This document shows, one piece after another, positions 18,855 to 28,445 of a stretch of DNA of 64,000 nt (the first letter of the stretch is position 1; every line of letters starts with the position of its first letter). A program made the position numbers and the translations under genes. The notes beneath the pieces are model-generated. The model did not search any database. It had not been told where the DNA came from and was given only the letters and a program-made list of their open reading frames with translations. The DNA is taken from assembly GCF_019391655.1 (NCBI RefSeq), contig NZ_JAHXPQ010000003.1:1-64000 (forward strand), given 5' to 3'. Origin of the DNA: Mucilaginibacter rivuli (GTDB lineage: Bacteria > Bacteroidota > Bacteroidia > Sphingobacteriales > Sphingobacteriaceae).

Positions 18855-21161
18855 ATGTTTAAACGTATAAAAAACAAGTACCTACGTTACACTCTTATAT
18901 TTTTCTATTTCGTTATTATTTTTTTCTGCGCTATTGAGCTTAACTTTTTGTGGCTCTTTGGCTATTCGCCTACCATGCAGGATATTAAGAATCCGAGCAT
19001 GTCGCTTTCATCCGAGGTTTACTCGGCTGATGGTAAGCTGCTGGGCCGTTATTTTAAAGAGAACCGCTCGCCCGTTGAATACAAAGACATATCGCCCAAC
19101 CTGGTTAACGCCCTTGTAGCTACCGAAGACGCGCGTTTTTATAAACACAATGGTGTCGATTTTTATTCATTCTTTTCGAGCATACTCTCAACCGCTAAAG
19201 GCGACAGGCGCGGCGGTAGTACAATTACGCAGCAGTTAGCAAAAAACCTGTTCGAAACCCGCAAAAAAAACTCGCAGGGTTTGGTCAGGCGCATCCCTAT
19301 TTTCCGCACATTGGTTTTTAAGTGTAAAGAGTGGATAACCGCTTATAAAATTGAGCATGTTTATAGCAAGCAGGAAATTTTAACCTTATACCTTAATACG
19401 GTTCCGTTCGGCAATAATTCTTACGGGATAAAAACAGCCTCAAAAAAGTTTTTTAATAAAAACCCTAACGCGGTAAACACTGATGAAGCAGCAACGCTGA
19501 TCGGTATGTTGAAAGCTACATCAACCTACAACCCGATAAATCATCCCGATAAAACAGTAGAGCGCCGCAATACCGTACTGAAGCAAATGGCCAAGTATGG
19601 CTGCATTAAACAAACTGATCTTCAGTCATATATCAGTAAAGACCTAAATCTCGATCTGAGTTATGTTGAAGATGATTCGCAGGGCGATTCATACATTCGC
19701 CGCGCAGTTGAAAAATGGCTTGCGCCCTGGTGCGCAGAGCACGAGGTTAACCTGTATGAGGATGGCCTGAAAATATATACCACCATCGACTCTAAACTGC
19801 AGCAATATGCCGAAGAGGCCGTTGCCGAAAAAATGAAGATGCTGCAAAGGCGTTTTGATAACCTGTGGGGAAAGAAAAACCCATGGCATGACCCTGATGG
19901 TAACGAAATACCTGATTATGCCTTCAAAATGTCGCAAAAGCTGCCTATTTATAAATTGCTGGAGAAAAAGTATCATGGCAATGCCGATTCTATCCGCAGT
20001 TTTTTTAGCCGTAAAAAGGAAATGACCGTATTTAGCTGGCATGGCGACAGGGATACCACATTCTCCAGCCTCGATTCAATAGCCTATTACGCAAGGATAC
20101 TAAATACCGGTATGATGACCATTGAACCAACCACAGGCAAAATTAAAGTATGGGTAGGCGGTATTGATCATAAGTATTTTAATTACGACCACGTTAACCA
20201 ATCAAAACGCCAGGCAGGTTCAACCTTTAAGCCCTTTGCCTATGTAACTGCTTTGGATAACGGTTTTTCACCATGTGATAAGTTTACAGATCAGCGTGTT
20301 TCTATCAAGTTTAAGGATAATGGCAAGGATGAGGTTTGGGAACCTAACAATGCCGATTTCAATTTCTCGGGTCGCGAAATGTCATTACGTTGGGCCATGG
20401 GTAAATCGGTTAACTCCATTACTGCGCAGGTTACCGAAAAGGTAGGCTGGGATAAGGTAGTTGAGTACGCGCACAAATGCGGTATTGAAAGCCCTTTAAA
20501 ATCAGTGCCGTCGGTATCATTAGGTACAAATGATGTATCGGTTTATGAAATGGTGCGTGCTTACAGTACATTTTTAAATCGCGGCAATAAAATAGACCCA
20601 TTATTGGTAACCAAAATCACCGATCAGGACGGTAATATATTACAGGAGTTTACCCTTAAAACAGAAAAAGTTTTAAGCGAAGAAACAGCCTGGTTAATGC
20701 TTTATATGTTCCGTGGCGGTATGGAAGAACCGGGCGGCACATCACAGGCTTTATGGGAATATAATGGCCTTTGGAAAAAGAACAGTAACCAAATAGGTGG
20801 TAAAACAGGTACATCATCAGGCTATGTGGATGGTTGGTATATGGGTATCACAAAAGACCTCATTACCGGTGTTTGGGTTGGCGCCGATGACCGCAGCGTA
20901 CACTTTACCTCGTCCGAAACAGGTGAAGGGTCACATACGGCCCTGCCCATATTTGGCCGTTTTATGGAAAAGGTTTACGCCGACCCGAACTCAGGCTACG
21001 GCCCCGGCCCATTCCCTAAACCATGGAGCAAGATCAGCAAAAGCTATGATTGCCCTTCGCCGCATATGTCGGTTGATACTTTGGGAACTGATAGCTTAAA
21101 TATTGATACAACATTGGCAACACCGCTGCCAACGCCTATTGAGCCAAATAATCAGAACTAA
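18855..21161 (+). CDS. class A penicillin-binding protein 1A
   Basis: This is a 768-residue bifunctional peptidoglycan synthase. It has a short cytosolic tail, one membrane helix (about 12-36) and a GT51 transglycosylase domain with catalytic Glu91 in ATEDARFYKH and RGGSTITQQLAKNLF. The transpeptidase domain has Ser456-x-x-Lys459 (AGSTFKPFAY), Ser518-Val-Asn520 and Lys650-Thr-Gly652 (GGKTGTSSGYVDGWY). All catalytic motifs are intact. It polymerises lipid II and crosslinks glycan strands on the periplasmic face. The proline-rich, acidic C-terminus is typical of Bacteroidota members. Confidence 0.95.
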   Translation: MFKRIKNKYLRYTLIFFYFVIIFFCAIELNFLWLFGYSPTMQDIKNPSMSLSSEVYSADGKLLGRYFKENRSPVEYKDISPNLVNALVATEDARFYKHNGVDFYSFFSSILSTAKGDRRGGSTITQQLAKNLFETRKKNSQGLVRRIPIFRTLVFKCKEWITAYKIEHVYSKQEILTLYLNTVPFGNNSYGIKTASKKFFNKNPNAVNTDEAATLIGMLKATSTYNPINHPDKTVERRNTVLKQMAKYGCIKQTDLQSYISKDLNLDLSYVEDDSQGDSYIRRAVEKWLAPWCAEHEVNLYEDGLKIYTTIDSKLQQYAEEAVAEKMKMLQRRFDNLWGKKNPWHDPDGNEIPDYAFKMSQKLPIYKLLEKKYHGNADSIRSFFSRKKEMTVFSWHGDRDTTFSSLDSIAYYARILNTGMMTIEPTTGKIKVWVGGIDHKYFNYDHVNQSKRQAGSTFKPFAYVTALDNGFSPCDKFTDQRVSIKFKDNGKDEVWEPNNADFNFSGREMSLRWAMGKSVNSITAQVTEKVGWDKVVEYAHKCGIESPLKSVPSVSLGTNDVSVYEMVRAYSTFLNRGNKIDPLLVTKITDQDGNILQEFTLKTEKVLSEETAWLMLYMFRGGMEEPGGTSQALWEYNGLWKKNSNQIGGKTGTSSGYVDGWYMGITKDLITGVWVGADDRSVHFTSSETGEGSHTALPIFGRFMEKVYADPNSGYGPGPFPKPWSKISKSYDCPSPHMSVDTLGTDSLNIDTTLATPLPTPIEPNNQN

Positions 21162-21194
21162 AAACAAGGTTATAACAAATATTTTTATAACTTT

Positions 21195-21202
21195 TACGTT
21201 TG
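21195..21202 (+). promoter_or_regulatory. TAnnTTTG -7 box upstream of peptidase/barrel gene
   Basis: TACGTTTG matches the Bacteroidota -7 consensus, 46 bases before the ATG at 21249, in the gap after the PBP gene. It supports independent transcription. Confidence 0.4.
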
Positions 21203-21248
21203 TTATTCAAAAGCACTATCTACTAATAAGTTAAAATTTAATTTATAT

Positions 21249-24200
21249 ATGAATAAACGTTACAAGCTATCGCATATAGCTACTTCTGCGCTCATTGTAT
21301 TATTATTTATATTTAGCATAATTACCCCTAACAAGGCTAATGCACAGCAGTTTGGCCAAAACAAGGTACGCTATAAAAACCTCGATTTTAAGGTTTTCCG
21401 TACCCCTCATTTTGAGATCTATTACTATATTGATAATGAGAAATTAGTAAAACGTTTTGCCCAGGAAAGCGAATTATGGTATACCCTGCACCAACAGGTA
21501 TTCCGCGATACATTCAAGAAAGCTAACCCGATCATTATTTATGCTGATCATCCCGATTTTCAACAAACCACAGCCATTGATGGCGAAATTGGTGTAGGTA
21601 CAGGTGGTGTTACCGAAGGTTTAAAAAACCGCATTGTAATGCCTTTTATGGAAACCAACCAAACCACGCGCCACGTTATCGGACACGAAATGGTTCACGC
21701 CTTTCAATACCATTCCCTGTTGGATGGCGATCAGACCCAGTTTTCTGAAATAGGCAACCTCCCCCTTTGGATGATTGAAGGTATGGCCGAATATTTATCG
21801 CTGGGTAAAAAAGATGCCTATACCGCGATGTGGATGCGCGATGCCTTTTTAAACAAGGATATCCCAACTATAAAAGACCTTACCGAAAGTAATAAGTATT
21901 TCCCTTACCGTTATGGTGAGGCTTTCTGGTCGTTCATTGGGTCAACCTATGGCGATACCATTATTGTTCCTTTTTTTAAAAACACCGCCCGTTATGGCCT
22001 CGATTATGGCATCAGGCGCACTTTTGGTTATGATGAGAAGACTTTATCAAGCTTATGGAAAACATCTATCCAGAACGCTTATAAACCGCTTTTAAAAGAC
22101 ACCACACAAGATCCTCCGGGTGAGAAACTGATAGACTACAAAAACTCGGGCGAAATGAACGTAGCGCCTGCCATCAGCCCCGATGGTAATTATATTGCCT
22201 TCCTTTCGGAGAAGGATCTATTCTCTATCGATCTTTATCTGGCAGATGCAAAAACGGGTAAAACCATACGCAAGCTTACCAGTAAAATATCCAATACACA
22301 TATTGATGAGTTTAACTTTATCGAATCGGCAGGCGCCTGGTCGCCGGATAGCAGGCAGTTCGCGTTCAGTGTATTTAGTGGTGGGCGCAATAAGTTAGTA
22401 ATTGTTGATGTGTCGAACGGTAAAGTGCTTCACGAAATATCGATGGAGAAAGCGGAGCAGTTTAGTTATGTTACGTGGTCGCCAAACGGGCACGATATTG
22501 TTTTCTCGGGCATGTCTGAAGGTCAGAGCGACCTGTACATGTACAACCTTGAAAGTAAAGAACTTACACAGTTAACAGACGATATTTATTCTGATTATCA
22601 GCCAAGTTTCTCGCACGATGGCACCAAACTGGTATTCGCCAGCGACAGGACAACCTACGACAAATCTAACGGGCAAACCATTACCTTTAACCTTGCGGTG
22701 ATGGATGTGGCTACCCGTAAAATAACGGATATTAACATATTTAACGGGGCAAATAACCTGAACCCTCAGTTTTCATCGGATGATAAGTATGTTTACTTCC
22801 TGTCAAACCGTGATGGTTTCAGAAACCTGTACCGCTATCAACTGGCTGATGCCAAAATAGAACAAATGACCGATCTGTTTACCGGTATCAGTGGTATAAC
22901 AGAATACTCTCCCGCTTTAAGCATATCCAACAATAATGATATTGTATATTCATATTACAGGGCTCAAAAATATGCCATTTATAATGGTAAGGATACTGAT
23001 TTTAAACCTAAAACAGTTGATGCCAACGATTTGAATTTTGAAGCGGCATTGCTGCCCCCTTTTAAAGCTGTTGGTGTTGATCTTATCAACTCTAACCTCA
23101 ACAACTTCCTTGCCTACCAAAAAATCCCTGTCGATTCGATACAGGAAACAAAATACCGCCCGCAATTTAAATTAGATTACCTGGCCAGCAGCGGTGTTGG
23201 TATTGGTGTAAACTCGCAATATGGCGCGGGCCTTGCAAGTGGCATTCAAGGTGTTTTTAGTGATATACTGGGCCGTAACCAAATGTTTGTAGGGGCATCG
23301 GTAAATGGTGAGATCTATGATTCGGGTGCTCAGTTTGCTTTTATAAACCAAAGCCACCGCTGGAATTTTGGTGTAGGTTTCTCGCATATCCCGTACCAGT
23401 TTGGTTTATATAATTCGTACCCAAGTACACTACCGGTTGGCAACAATCAAACCATTAATGTTATACAAGAAAATAACGATATCATCCGTAATTTCCAGGA
23501 TGCAGTACAGTTGTTTACATCTTACCCTTTTTCAAAAGTTACACGCGTTGAGTTTGGAACGGGTGCATCTTATAACTATTTCAGGGTTGATAGGTACACT
23601 AATTATTATGATGCCAATGGTTATTACATTAATGGCGCCAGCAGGCATGATAGGGTATCCAATGCAGATGAAACCGCCAATACCGGTATAAACTTAAATT
23701 CGTATGCTATTTTCAATTTAAATACCGCATTAGTTGGCGATAACTCTTATAACGGTATAACCGGGCCTTTAGATGGGTACAGGTATCGCATAGGTGGCGA
23801 GTTTAATTTTGGCACCTACCAGTTTTTTGCCCCTACTATTGATCTTCGCAAATACGTGCGCGTTAAGCCTGTTACTTTTGCTGCCAGGGCCTACGGATAT
23901 GCAAGATTGGGTAATACCGATGCTATCAGCAACCTATACCCTCTTTATTTAGGGTATCCATTTTATATCAGGGGATATGAAGCCAATAGCTTTTACAGCG
24001 GTAACGGGGCAAACAGCAGCAGTAACAACTTCACTATCGATCAATTATCAGGTAACCATATCGCATTTATTAACTTAGAGGTTAGATTGCCTTTTACCGG
24101 CCCTGAAAAGTTAGCGCAAATAAAATCAAAGTTCTTCTTTTCAGATCTTAACTTGTTTTTTGATGCGGGTTTAGCCTGGAGCAATGATGATAAAGTTACC

Positions 24201-24416
24201 TTTGGTAGTAAGCCGGAGTATGTTAAAACCATCGTAAATCCAAATACCGGTTTGCCAACAGCAGTTTACAGCCATATCCCGGCAACAAGCTTAGGCATAT
24301 CATTAAGGGTAAATGTATTTGGCGCCTTTATATTGGAACCATACTATGCCATACCTTTTCAGCGCGACGATGTTAAAAAACCTGTATTTGGTTTAAACTT
24401 TACACCGGGCTGGTAA
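21249..24416 (+). CDS. secreted peptidase-MA-like / PD40 propeller / BamA-type beta-barrel fusion
   Basis: This 1055-residue protein combines three parts after a signal peptide ending NKANAQ. First is a gluzincin-like zinc peptidase region with HEMVH (His146-Glu147...His150) and the downstream WMIEGMAEY (third ligand probably Glu177 or nearby). Second is a PD40/TolB-like propeller (about 285-590) with blades such as AISPDGNYIAFLSEK and FASDRTTYDK. Third is a C-terminal bacterial surface antigen barrel (about 640-1055) ending in Trp. It should sit in the outer membrane with the peptidase and propeller on one face. Substrate and direction are unknown. The zinc motif is complete, suggesting an active enzyme. 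Confidence 0.85.
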   Translation: MNKRYKLSHIATSALIVLLFIFSIITPNKANAQQFGQNKVRYKNLDFKVFRTPHFEIYYYIDNEKLVKRFAQESELWYTLHQQVFRDTFKKANPIIIYADHPDFQQTTAIDGEIGVGTGGVTEGLKNRIVMPFMETNQTTRHVIGHEMVHAFQYHSLLDGDQTQFSEIGNLPLWMIEGMAEYLSLGKKDAYTAMWMRDAFLNKDIPTIKDLTESNKYFPYRYGEAFWSFIGSTYGDTIIVPFFKNTARYGLDYGIRRTFGYDEKTLSSLWKTSIQNAYKPLLKDTTQDPPGEKLIDYKNSGEMNVAPAISPDGNYIAFLSEKDLFSIDLYLADAKTGKTIRKLTSKISNTHIDEFNFIESAGAWSPDSRQFAFSVFSGGRNKLVIVDVSNGKVLHEISMEKAEQFSYVTWSPNGHDIVFSGMSEGQSDLYMYNLESKELTQLTDDIYSDYQPSFSHDGTKLVFASDRTTYDKSNGQTITFNLAVMDVATRKITDINIFNGANNLNPQFSSDDKYVYFLSNRDGFRNLYRYQLADAKIEQMTDLFTGISGITEYSPALSISNNNDIVYSYYRAQKYAIYNGKDTDFKPKTVDANDLNFEAALLPPFKAVGVDLINSNLNNFLAYQKIPVDSIQETKYRPQFKLDYLASSGVGIGVNSQYGAGLASGIQGVFSDILGRNQMFVGASVNGEIYDSGAQFAFINQSHRWNFGVGFSHIPYQFGLYNSYPSTLPVGNNQTINVIQENNDIIRNFQDAVQLFTSYPFSKVTRVEFGTGASYNYFRVDRYTNYYDANGYYINGASRHDRVSNADETANTGINLNSYAIFNLNTALVGDNSYNGITGPLDGYRYRIGGEFNFGTYQFFAPTIDLRKYVRVKPVTFAARAYGYARLGNTDAISNLYPLYLGYPFYIRGYEANSFYSGNGANSSSNNFTIDQLSGNHIAFINLEVRLPFTGPEKLAQIKSKFFFSDLNLFFDAGLAWSNDDKVTFGSKPEYVKTIVNPNTGLPTAVYSHIPATSLGISLRVNVFGAFILEPYYAIPFQRDDVKKPVFGLNFTPGW

Positions 24417-24448
24417 AACTAACTAATAGCTAAAGGCGTATATTAAAT

Positions 24449-24928
24449 ATGAAAAACACGATAAAATTAATTGCCCTTGCTTTGCTTATGGTATCGGGCT
24501 TATACCATGTTAGTAATGCGCAAACTAAAAGTGCAAAATTCCCCAATGCTAAAAGCAATGCGGAGTGGAAAAAACTGCTTACCGATAACCAGTTTTATAT
24601 TATGGTTGAAAAAGGAACTGAGCCTCCTTTTAAAAATGCCTATTTTGATAATCACCAAAAGGGTACATATGTAAGTGCTGCTACCGGCGAACCTTTATTT
24701 AGCTCAACGGATAAATTTGAATCGGGAACGGGCTGGCCAAGTTTTGTTAAACCCATCAACCCGAATGCTATTATGATAGTTACCGATGCCGACGGACAGC
24801 GCGCTGAAGTAATAGAACGCAAAACCGGCCTGCACCTTGGCCATGTGTTTGATGATGGCCCTGCCGACCGTGGCGGCAAACGCTATTGCATGAACTCGGG
24901 CGCATTAAAATTTATTAAGCAGCCTTAA
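24449..24928 (+). CDS. msrB: secreted peptide-methionine (R)-S-oxide reductase (MsrB)
   Basis: This 159-residue protein has a signal peptide (ending SNAQ) and an MsrB fold: EWKKLLTDNQFYIM, GTGWPSFVKPI, HLGHVFDDGP and the catalytic Cys147 in RYCMNSGALKF. It reduces methionine-R-sulfoxide in proteins, here in the periplasm. The four zinc-binding cysteines of the common MsrB form are absent (GEPLFSS and ERKTGLHLG where CxxC pairs normally sit), and the usual resolving Cys before GWPSF is Thr. Recycling may therefore depend on another cysteine or an external thiol. The 3' end overlaps the convergent GIY-YIG-like gene by 14 bases. Confidence 0.93.
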   Translation: MKNTIKLIALALLMVSGLYHVSNAQTKSAKFPNAKSNAEWKKLLTDNQFYIMVEKGTEPPFKNAYFDNHQKGTYVSAATGEPLFSSTDKFESGTGWPSFVKPINPNAIMIVTDADGQRAEVIERKTGLHLGHVFDDGPADRGGKRYCMNSGALKFIKQP

Positions 24929-25271
24929 CCCTTGCCCTCGGCATTAATGTTGGCCTGAACAGGTCACGCTGATTCGAGGCCGTTTCATACCTTAAACCAA
25001 TGGTCAGGTCTACCCAGTCGGGATTAACAGATCTGATCATTTTTTCTTTCTGGCTCCTGGTAAAGCGGCTCACTACTTTAAAGCGTTCCATAGCCAGTTC
25101 TTCATTATGTATCTCTTCAAAATATACTAATCTGTTTAGTTGTTGTGCACTGTCAAAAAACAGGTTTGGCATCTGTGTATAAAAATCTAATGTCTTTAGC
25201 AGATCGGCACACATGCCTGTGTGTAAGCAGTTTCTGTTACGGTCAGTGATGATGTAGATAAAGCTGTTCAT
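24915..25271 (-). CDS. GIY-YIG-like nuclease domain protein
   Basis: This 118-residue protein begins FIYIITDRNRNCLHTGMCADL, which aligns with the YVYILTN...LYIGVT core of UvrC-type GIY-YIG proteins of the YhbQ group. A Glu in VYFEEIHNEELAMERF matches the metal-binding region. The canonical GIY/YIG triplets are diverged (YII and HTG), so catalysis is uncertain. It is divergent from the LexA-like regulator gene. Confidence 0.65.
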   Translation of the reverse strand: MNSFIYIITDRNRNCLHTGMCADLLKTLDFYTQMPNLFFDSAQQLNRLVYFEEIHNEELAMERFKVVSRFTRSQKEKMIRSVNPDWVDLTIGLRYETASNQRDLFRPTLMPRARVKAA

Positions 25272-25351
25272 AATTTTTATTTGTTATATCAGAATTAATT
25301 ACTAATTTTATTGGCATAAAAATACTAACAATTTTAGTAAATCCAAATTTT

Positions 25352-26125
25352 ATGTCAAATATTTCATCAAATATTAAATTCCTTCGCAAAAAGAAAGGTT
25401 TAACACAGCAACAGTTTGCAGATCAGGTAAATATAAAACGGAGCTTAGTAGGTGCGTATGAAGAAGAAAGGGCTGAACCGAAGTATGATTTACTAAAAAA
25501 ATTAGCTGTTTTTTTCGATATTACAGTTGATGACTTCATAAATGAGACCATCGATGAGAAATGGGCGCCAAAACCCAAAGGCAATCCTGCAAATTTAAGG
25601 GTGCTCAGTATATCGGTTGATAAGGATGACAATGAGAACATTGAACTGGTGCCCATGAAAGCCAGTGCCGGCTACATGAATGGCTATGCCGATCCTGAAT
25701 ATGTGGCCGCTTTACCAAAGTTCAACCTGCCCATGTTTACCGGCGGAACATTTCGCGCCTTTGAGATTAAAGGCGATTCGATGCTCCCCCTCCCATCAGG
25801 CTCTATTATTATAGGTGAGTATGTAGAAAACTGGGGCGATGTTAAACCTGCCGAAACCTATGTTGTGGTAAGTAAGAGCGATGGCGTAGTATATAAGCGT
25901 ATAGGCAATAAGTTTAAAGATCAGAAAACGCTGAAGCTGGTATCGGATAACCCGGTGTACGAACCCTACGAAGTGAGCGGCGAAGATATATTGGAACTAT
26001 GGAAAGCAAAGGCATTTATATCAACCCAATTGCCGCAACCCACACCCGAACCAACGATGGAAAGCCTTACCAATATGATGACGCAAATGCAGCGTTCCAT
26101 ATCAAAAATGCAAGGCAACAATTAA
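25352..26125 (+). CDS. XRE-family regulator with S24 LexA-like peptidase domain
   Basis: This 257-residue repressor has an N-terminal Cro/XRE helix-turn-helix (about 7-60, QQQFADQVNIKRSLVGAYEE) and a C-terminal S24 domain with the nucleophile Ser143 in KGDSM and Lys182 in VVYKRIG. An Ala-Gly pair (106-107, KASAGYM) lies at the position of a LexA-type autocleavage site. This suggests damage- or stress-triggered self-cleavage, as in CI/LexA/ImmA-like regulators. No classical LexA winged helix is present. It is a cytosolic DNA-binding protein with unknown targets. The Y-family polymerase at the window start is a possible but unproven target. Confidence 0.9.
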   Translation: MSNISSNIKFLRKKKGLTQQQFADQVNIKRSLVGAYEEERAEPKYDLLKKLAVFFDITVDDFINETIDEKWAPKPKGNPANLRVLSISVDKDDNENIELVPMKASAGYMNGYADPEYVAALPKFNLPMFTGGTFRAFEIKGDSMLPLPSGSIIIGEYVENWGDVKPAETYVVVSKSDGVVYKRIGNKFKDQKTLKLVSDNPVYEPYEVSGEDILELWKAKAFISTQLPQPTPEPTMESLTNMMTQMQRSISKMQGNN

Positions 26126-26186
26126 GTTACAGATTTGCAATTAAACTATTTGCCGTTATCTTTATCTTATAATTAAACTTAAAAAA

Positions 26187-26606
26187 ATGAAAAAATTATT
26201 GATGGTAATCTGCTTCGTAGCAGGTATTGTATCTTTGAGCAAGGCTCAGGGTGGTGGCGGCCAAGGTGGCGGTCGTATGGGAAGAACTCCCGAAGATCAG
26301 GTTAAACAACTTCAAACTGCCGTTCCTACATTAACTGCGGATCAAAGCGCAAAAGCTCTGGTTGTTTTCAAAGCTCAAACAGCTACCAGAGACAGCTTAA
26401 TGAAAGCGGCAAACGGCGATTTTGCCTCAATGAGAGATAAAATGGGTCCTATGCAACAAGCAACAACTGCAAAAATTACTGCTATACTAACTGACGAGCA
26501 GAAAGCGGTATATGCTCAATACCAAAAAGATCACCCTCGTGGCCGTGGCGGTCAAGGTGGCGGTGGCGGCCAGGGCGGTGGCACTCCTCCTCCCCCACAA
26601 AAATAA
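26187..26606 (+). CDS. secreted glycine-rich Spy/CpxP-like small protein
   Basis: This 139-residue protein has a signal peptide (ending SLSKAQ), a Gly-rich stretch, then a helical core (PEDQVKQLQTAVPTLTADQSAKALVVF...ILTDEQKAVYAQYQKDHP) with LTxxQ-like repeats. It ends in a Gly/Pro-rich tail (RGGQGGGGGQGG, PPPPQK). The LTADQ and LTDEQ motifs resemble the LTXXQ motifs of Spy/CpxP periplasmic chaperones, but similarity is limited to this pattern. A strong intrinsic terminator follows. Confidence 0.65.
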   Translation: MKKLLMVICFVAGIVSLSKAQGGGGQGGGRMGRTPEDQVKQLQTAVPTLTADQSAKALVVFKAQTATRDSLMKAANGDFASMRDKMGPMQQATTAKITAILTDEQKAVYAQYQKDHPRGRGGQGGGGGQGGGTPPPPQK

Positions 26607-26618
26607 TTGCTAACACAG

Positions 26619-26642
26619 AAAGCGGCCTTGAGCCGCTTTTCT
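26619..26642 (+). terminator. intrinsic terminator after Spy-like gene
   Basis: AAAGCGGC pairs with GCCGCTTT across a 5-base loop, and the T-rich tract follows. It separates this gene from bioF, 31 bases further on. Confidence 0.85.
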
Positions 26643-26673
26643 TATTTTAGCGCTATATTTATTCACCCGCGCT

Positions 26674-27795
26674 TTGAATACAGTTGAAGATTTTATAGCA
26701 TCCAAACTAAATGAACGGGAAACCGCCGGAACATTAAGAACACTAAAGGCAGATAATGATCTGATCGATTTTTGCTCTAACGATTACCTTGGTTTTGCCC
26801 GCTCCATAGTATTAAAAAGCAAAACCGATCTCTTTTTAAAACAACATCAGTCGTATTTAAACGGGGCCACAGGTTCGCGTTTACTGAGTGGCAATACTAA
26901 CTTTTGCGAAGAACTCGAAACTGAAATAGCACTTTTCCATGATGCAGAAGCGGGCCTGATATTCAACTCAGGATATGATGCCAACATTGGCCTGTTCTCA
27001 TCGCTTGCGCAGCGCGGAGACACTATTATTACAGATGAACTGATACATGCCAGTATTATTGACGGGGCACGCCTTAGCTATGCCAACCGTTATACATTTA
27101 AGCACAATGATTTAAATAGCCTTGAAGACAAGCTAAAGCAAGCAAAAGGCAATATTTACATAGCCGTAGAGAGCATTTATTCGATGGATGGCGACATTGC
27201 ACCATTAAAAGAAATAATTGCATTAGCAGCCCCTTATAACGCCCGCGTAATTGTTGATGAGGCACATGCTGTAGGTGTTTTTAATAAGGGCCTGGTAAAT
27301 GAGCTTGGTTTACATAACTATGTATTTGCACGCCTGGTAACATTCGGCAAAGCATTGGGTACACATGGCGCTATCATTTTGGGCAGCAAGTTATTACGCG
27401 GATACCTCATTAATTTCGCCCGCTCATTTGTTTATACCACAGCGGCTCCCTTTCATCAATTGGCTTCGGTAAAAATGGCTTATGAGTTACTGACCGACTC
27501 CCGATCGGAACAAAAAGCGCTCACTGATAATATATACTTATTTAAAAGTCAATTAAGCGATAATAAGAGCTTGATTAATAGTACCAGCGCTATCCAATGC
27601 GTTATTATATCCGGCAACGGGCAAACATCTCATCTTGCTAAAACAATACAAAATGCAGGCTTCGATGTAAGGCCCATATTAAGCCCTACCGTGGCAGCCG
27701 GAACTGAGAGGCTCCGCATTTGCCTGCACTCGTTTAACACTACTGAACAAATAACCGGGCTAACCGGCCTGATAAACACACACACTAATGGATAA
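26674..27795 (+). CDS. bioF: 8-amino-7-oxononanoate synthase (BioF)
   Basis: This 373-residue PLP enzyme of the alpha-oxoamine synthase family condenses pimeloyl-ACP/CoA with alanine in biotin synthesis. Motifs include CSNDYLGFA, NGATGSRLLSGN, VDEAHAVGVF and the PLP lysine in TFGKALGTHGA (about 227). No ATG lies before the first conserved block, so the TTG start giving MNTVEDFIASKL is accepted. It overlaps bioD by 8 bases, so the pair is translationally coupled. bioA and bioB are not in this window. Confidence 0.93.
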   Translation: MNTVEDFIASKLNERETAGTLRTLKADNDLIDFCSNDYLGFARSIVLKSKTDLFLKQHQSYLNGATGSRLLSGNTNFCEELETEIALFHDAEAGLIFNSGYDANIGLFSSLAQRGDTIITDELIHASIIDGARLSYANRYTFKHNDLNSLEDKLKQAKGNIYIAVESIYSMDGDIAPLKEIIALAAPYNARVIVDEAHAVGVFNKGLVNELGLHNYVFARLVTFGKALGTHGAIILGSKLLRGYLINFARSFVYTTAAPFHQLASVKMAYELLTDSRSEQKALTDNIYLFKSQLSDNKSLINSTSAIQCVIISGNGQTSHLAKTIQNAGFDVRPILSPTVAAGTERLRICLHSFNTTEQITGLTGLINTHTNG

Positions 27796-28405
27796 GCGCC
27801 CCATATTTGTTACCGGCATTGGTACCGGCATTGGCAAAACAATAGTATCGGCAATATTGGTAGAAAAACTACAAGCCGATTATTGGAAACCCGTGCAAGC
27901 CGGCGACCTTGAACAAAGCGATACCATCAGTGTAAAAAACCTGGTTAGTAATTCCTTTAGTTATTTTCATCCTGAAGCATACCGGTTAACACAACCCTAT
28001 TCGCCGCATAAAGCGGCTGATTTGGATGGGATAGATATTAACCTGGATAAGATCATCATGCCTAAAACCAGCAACCAGCTAATAATTGAGGGTGCCGGCG
28101 GGTTGATGGTGCCTTTAAACAGTAATTTTTTAATGATCGATCTGATCGAAAGGCTAAGTGCAGATGTTGTACTCGTTTCGAGAAACTATTTGGGAAGCAT
28201 TAATCATACACTGTTATCAGTTGAGGCATTACAGAATAAAAGGATAAAAATAAAGGCACTTGTTTTTAATGGCCCCACTGATGAATACTCGGAGGATGTG
28301 ATAATAAAAAGATCTAAAGCGGATACTATTTTACATATACCCGATTTAGACCTGATAAACAAAGAAAACATATTAAATATTGCCAACGGTATTAAATGGC
28401 AATAG
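27788..28405 (+). CDS. bioD: dethiobiotin synthetase (BioD)
   Basis: This is a 205-residue P-loop ATPase that closes the ureido ring of dethiobiotin from 7,8-diaminononanoate, CO2 and ATP. The P-loop is TGIGTGIGKT (residues about 9-18). The substrate segment YWKPVQAG and the IEGAGGLMVPLN motif are present. The length is slightly under the usual 220-230 residues. The start overlaps the bioF 3' end. Confidence 0.92.
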   Translation: MDKRPIFVTGIGTGIGKTIVSAILVEKLQADYWKPVQAGDLEQSDTISVKNLVSNSFSYFHPEAYRLTQPYSPHKAADLDGIDINLDKIIMPKTSNQLIIEGAGGLMVPLNSNFLMIDLIERLSADVVLVSRNYLGSINHTLLSVEALQNKRIKIKALVFNGPTDEYSEDVIIKRSKADTILHIPDLDLINKENILNIANGIKWQ

Positions 28406-28445
28406 CTCCATGAGTATGTTATCTATACGATAGATTAAACTGTTC

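Noticed and set aside
26520..26606. Gly-rich GGCGGT-type DNA repeat at the end of the Spy-like gene treated as a mobile repeat
   Set aside because: It is in frame and codes for a low-complexity Gly-rich protein tail; ordinary coding redundancy explains it.
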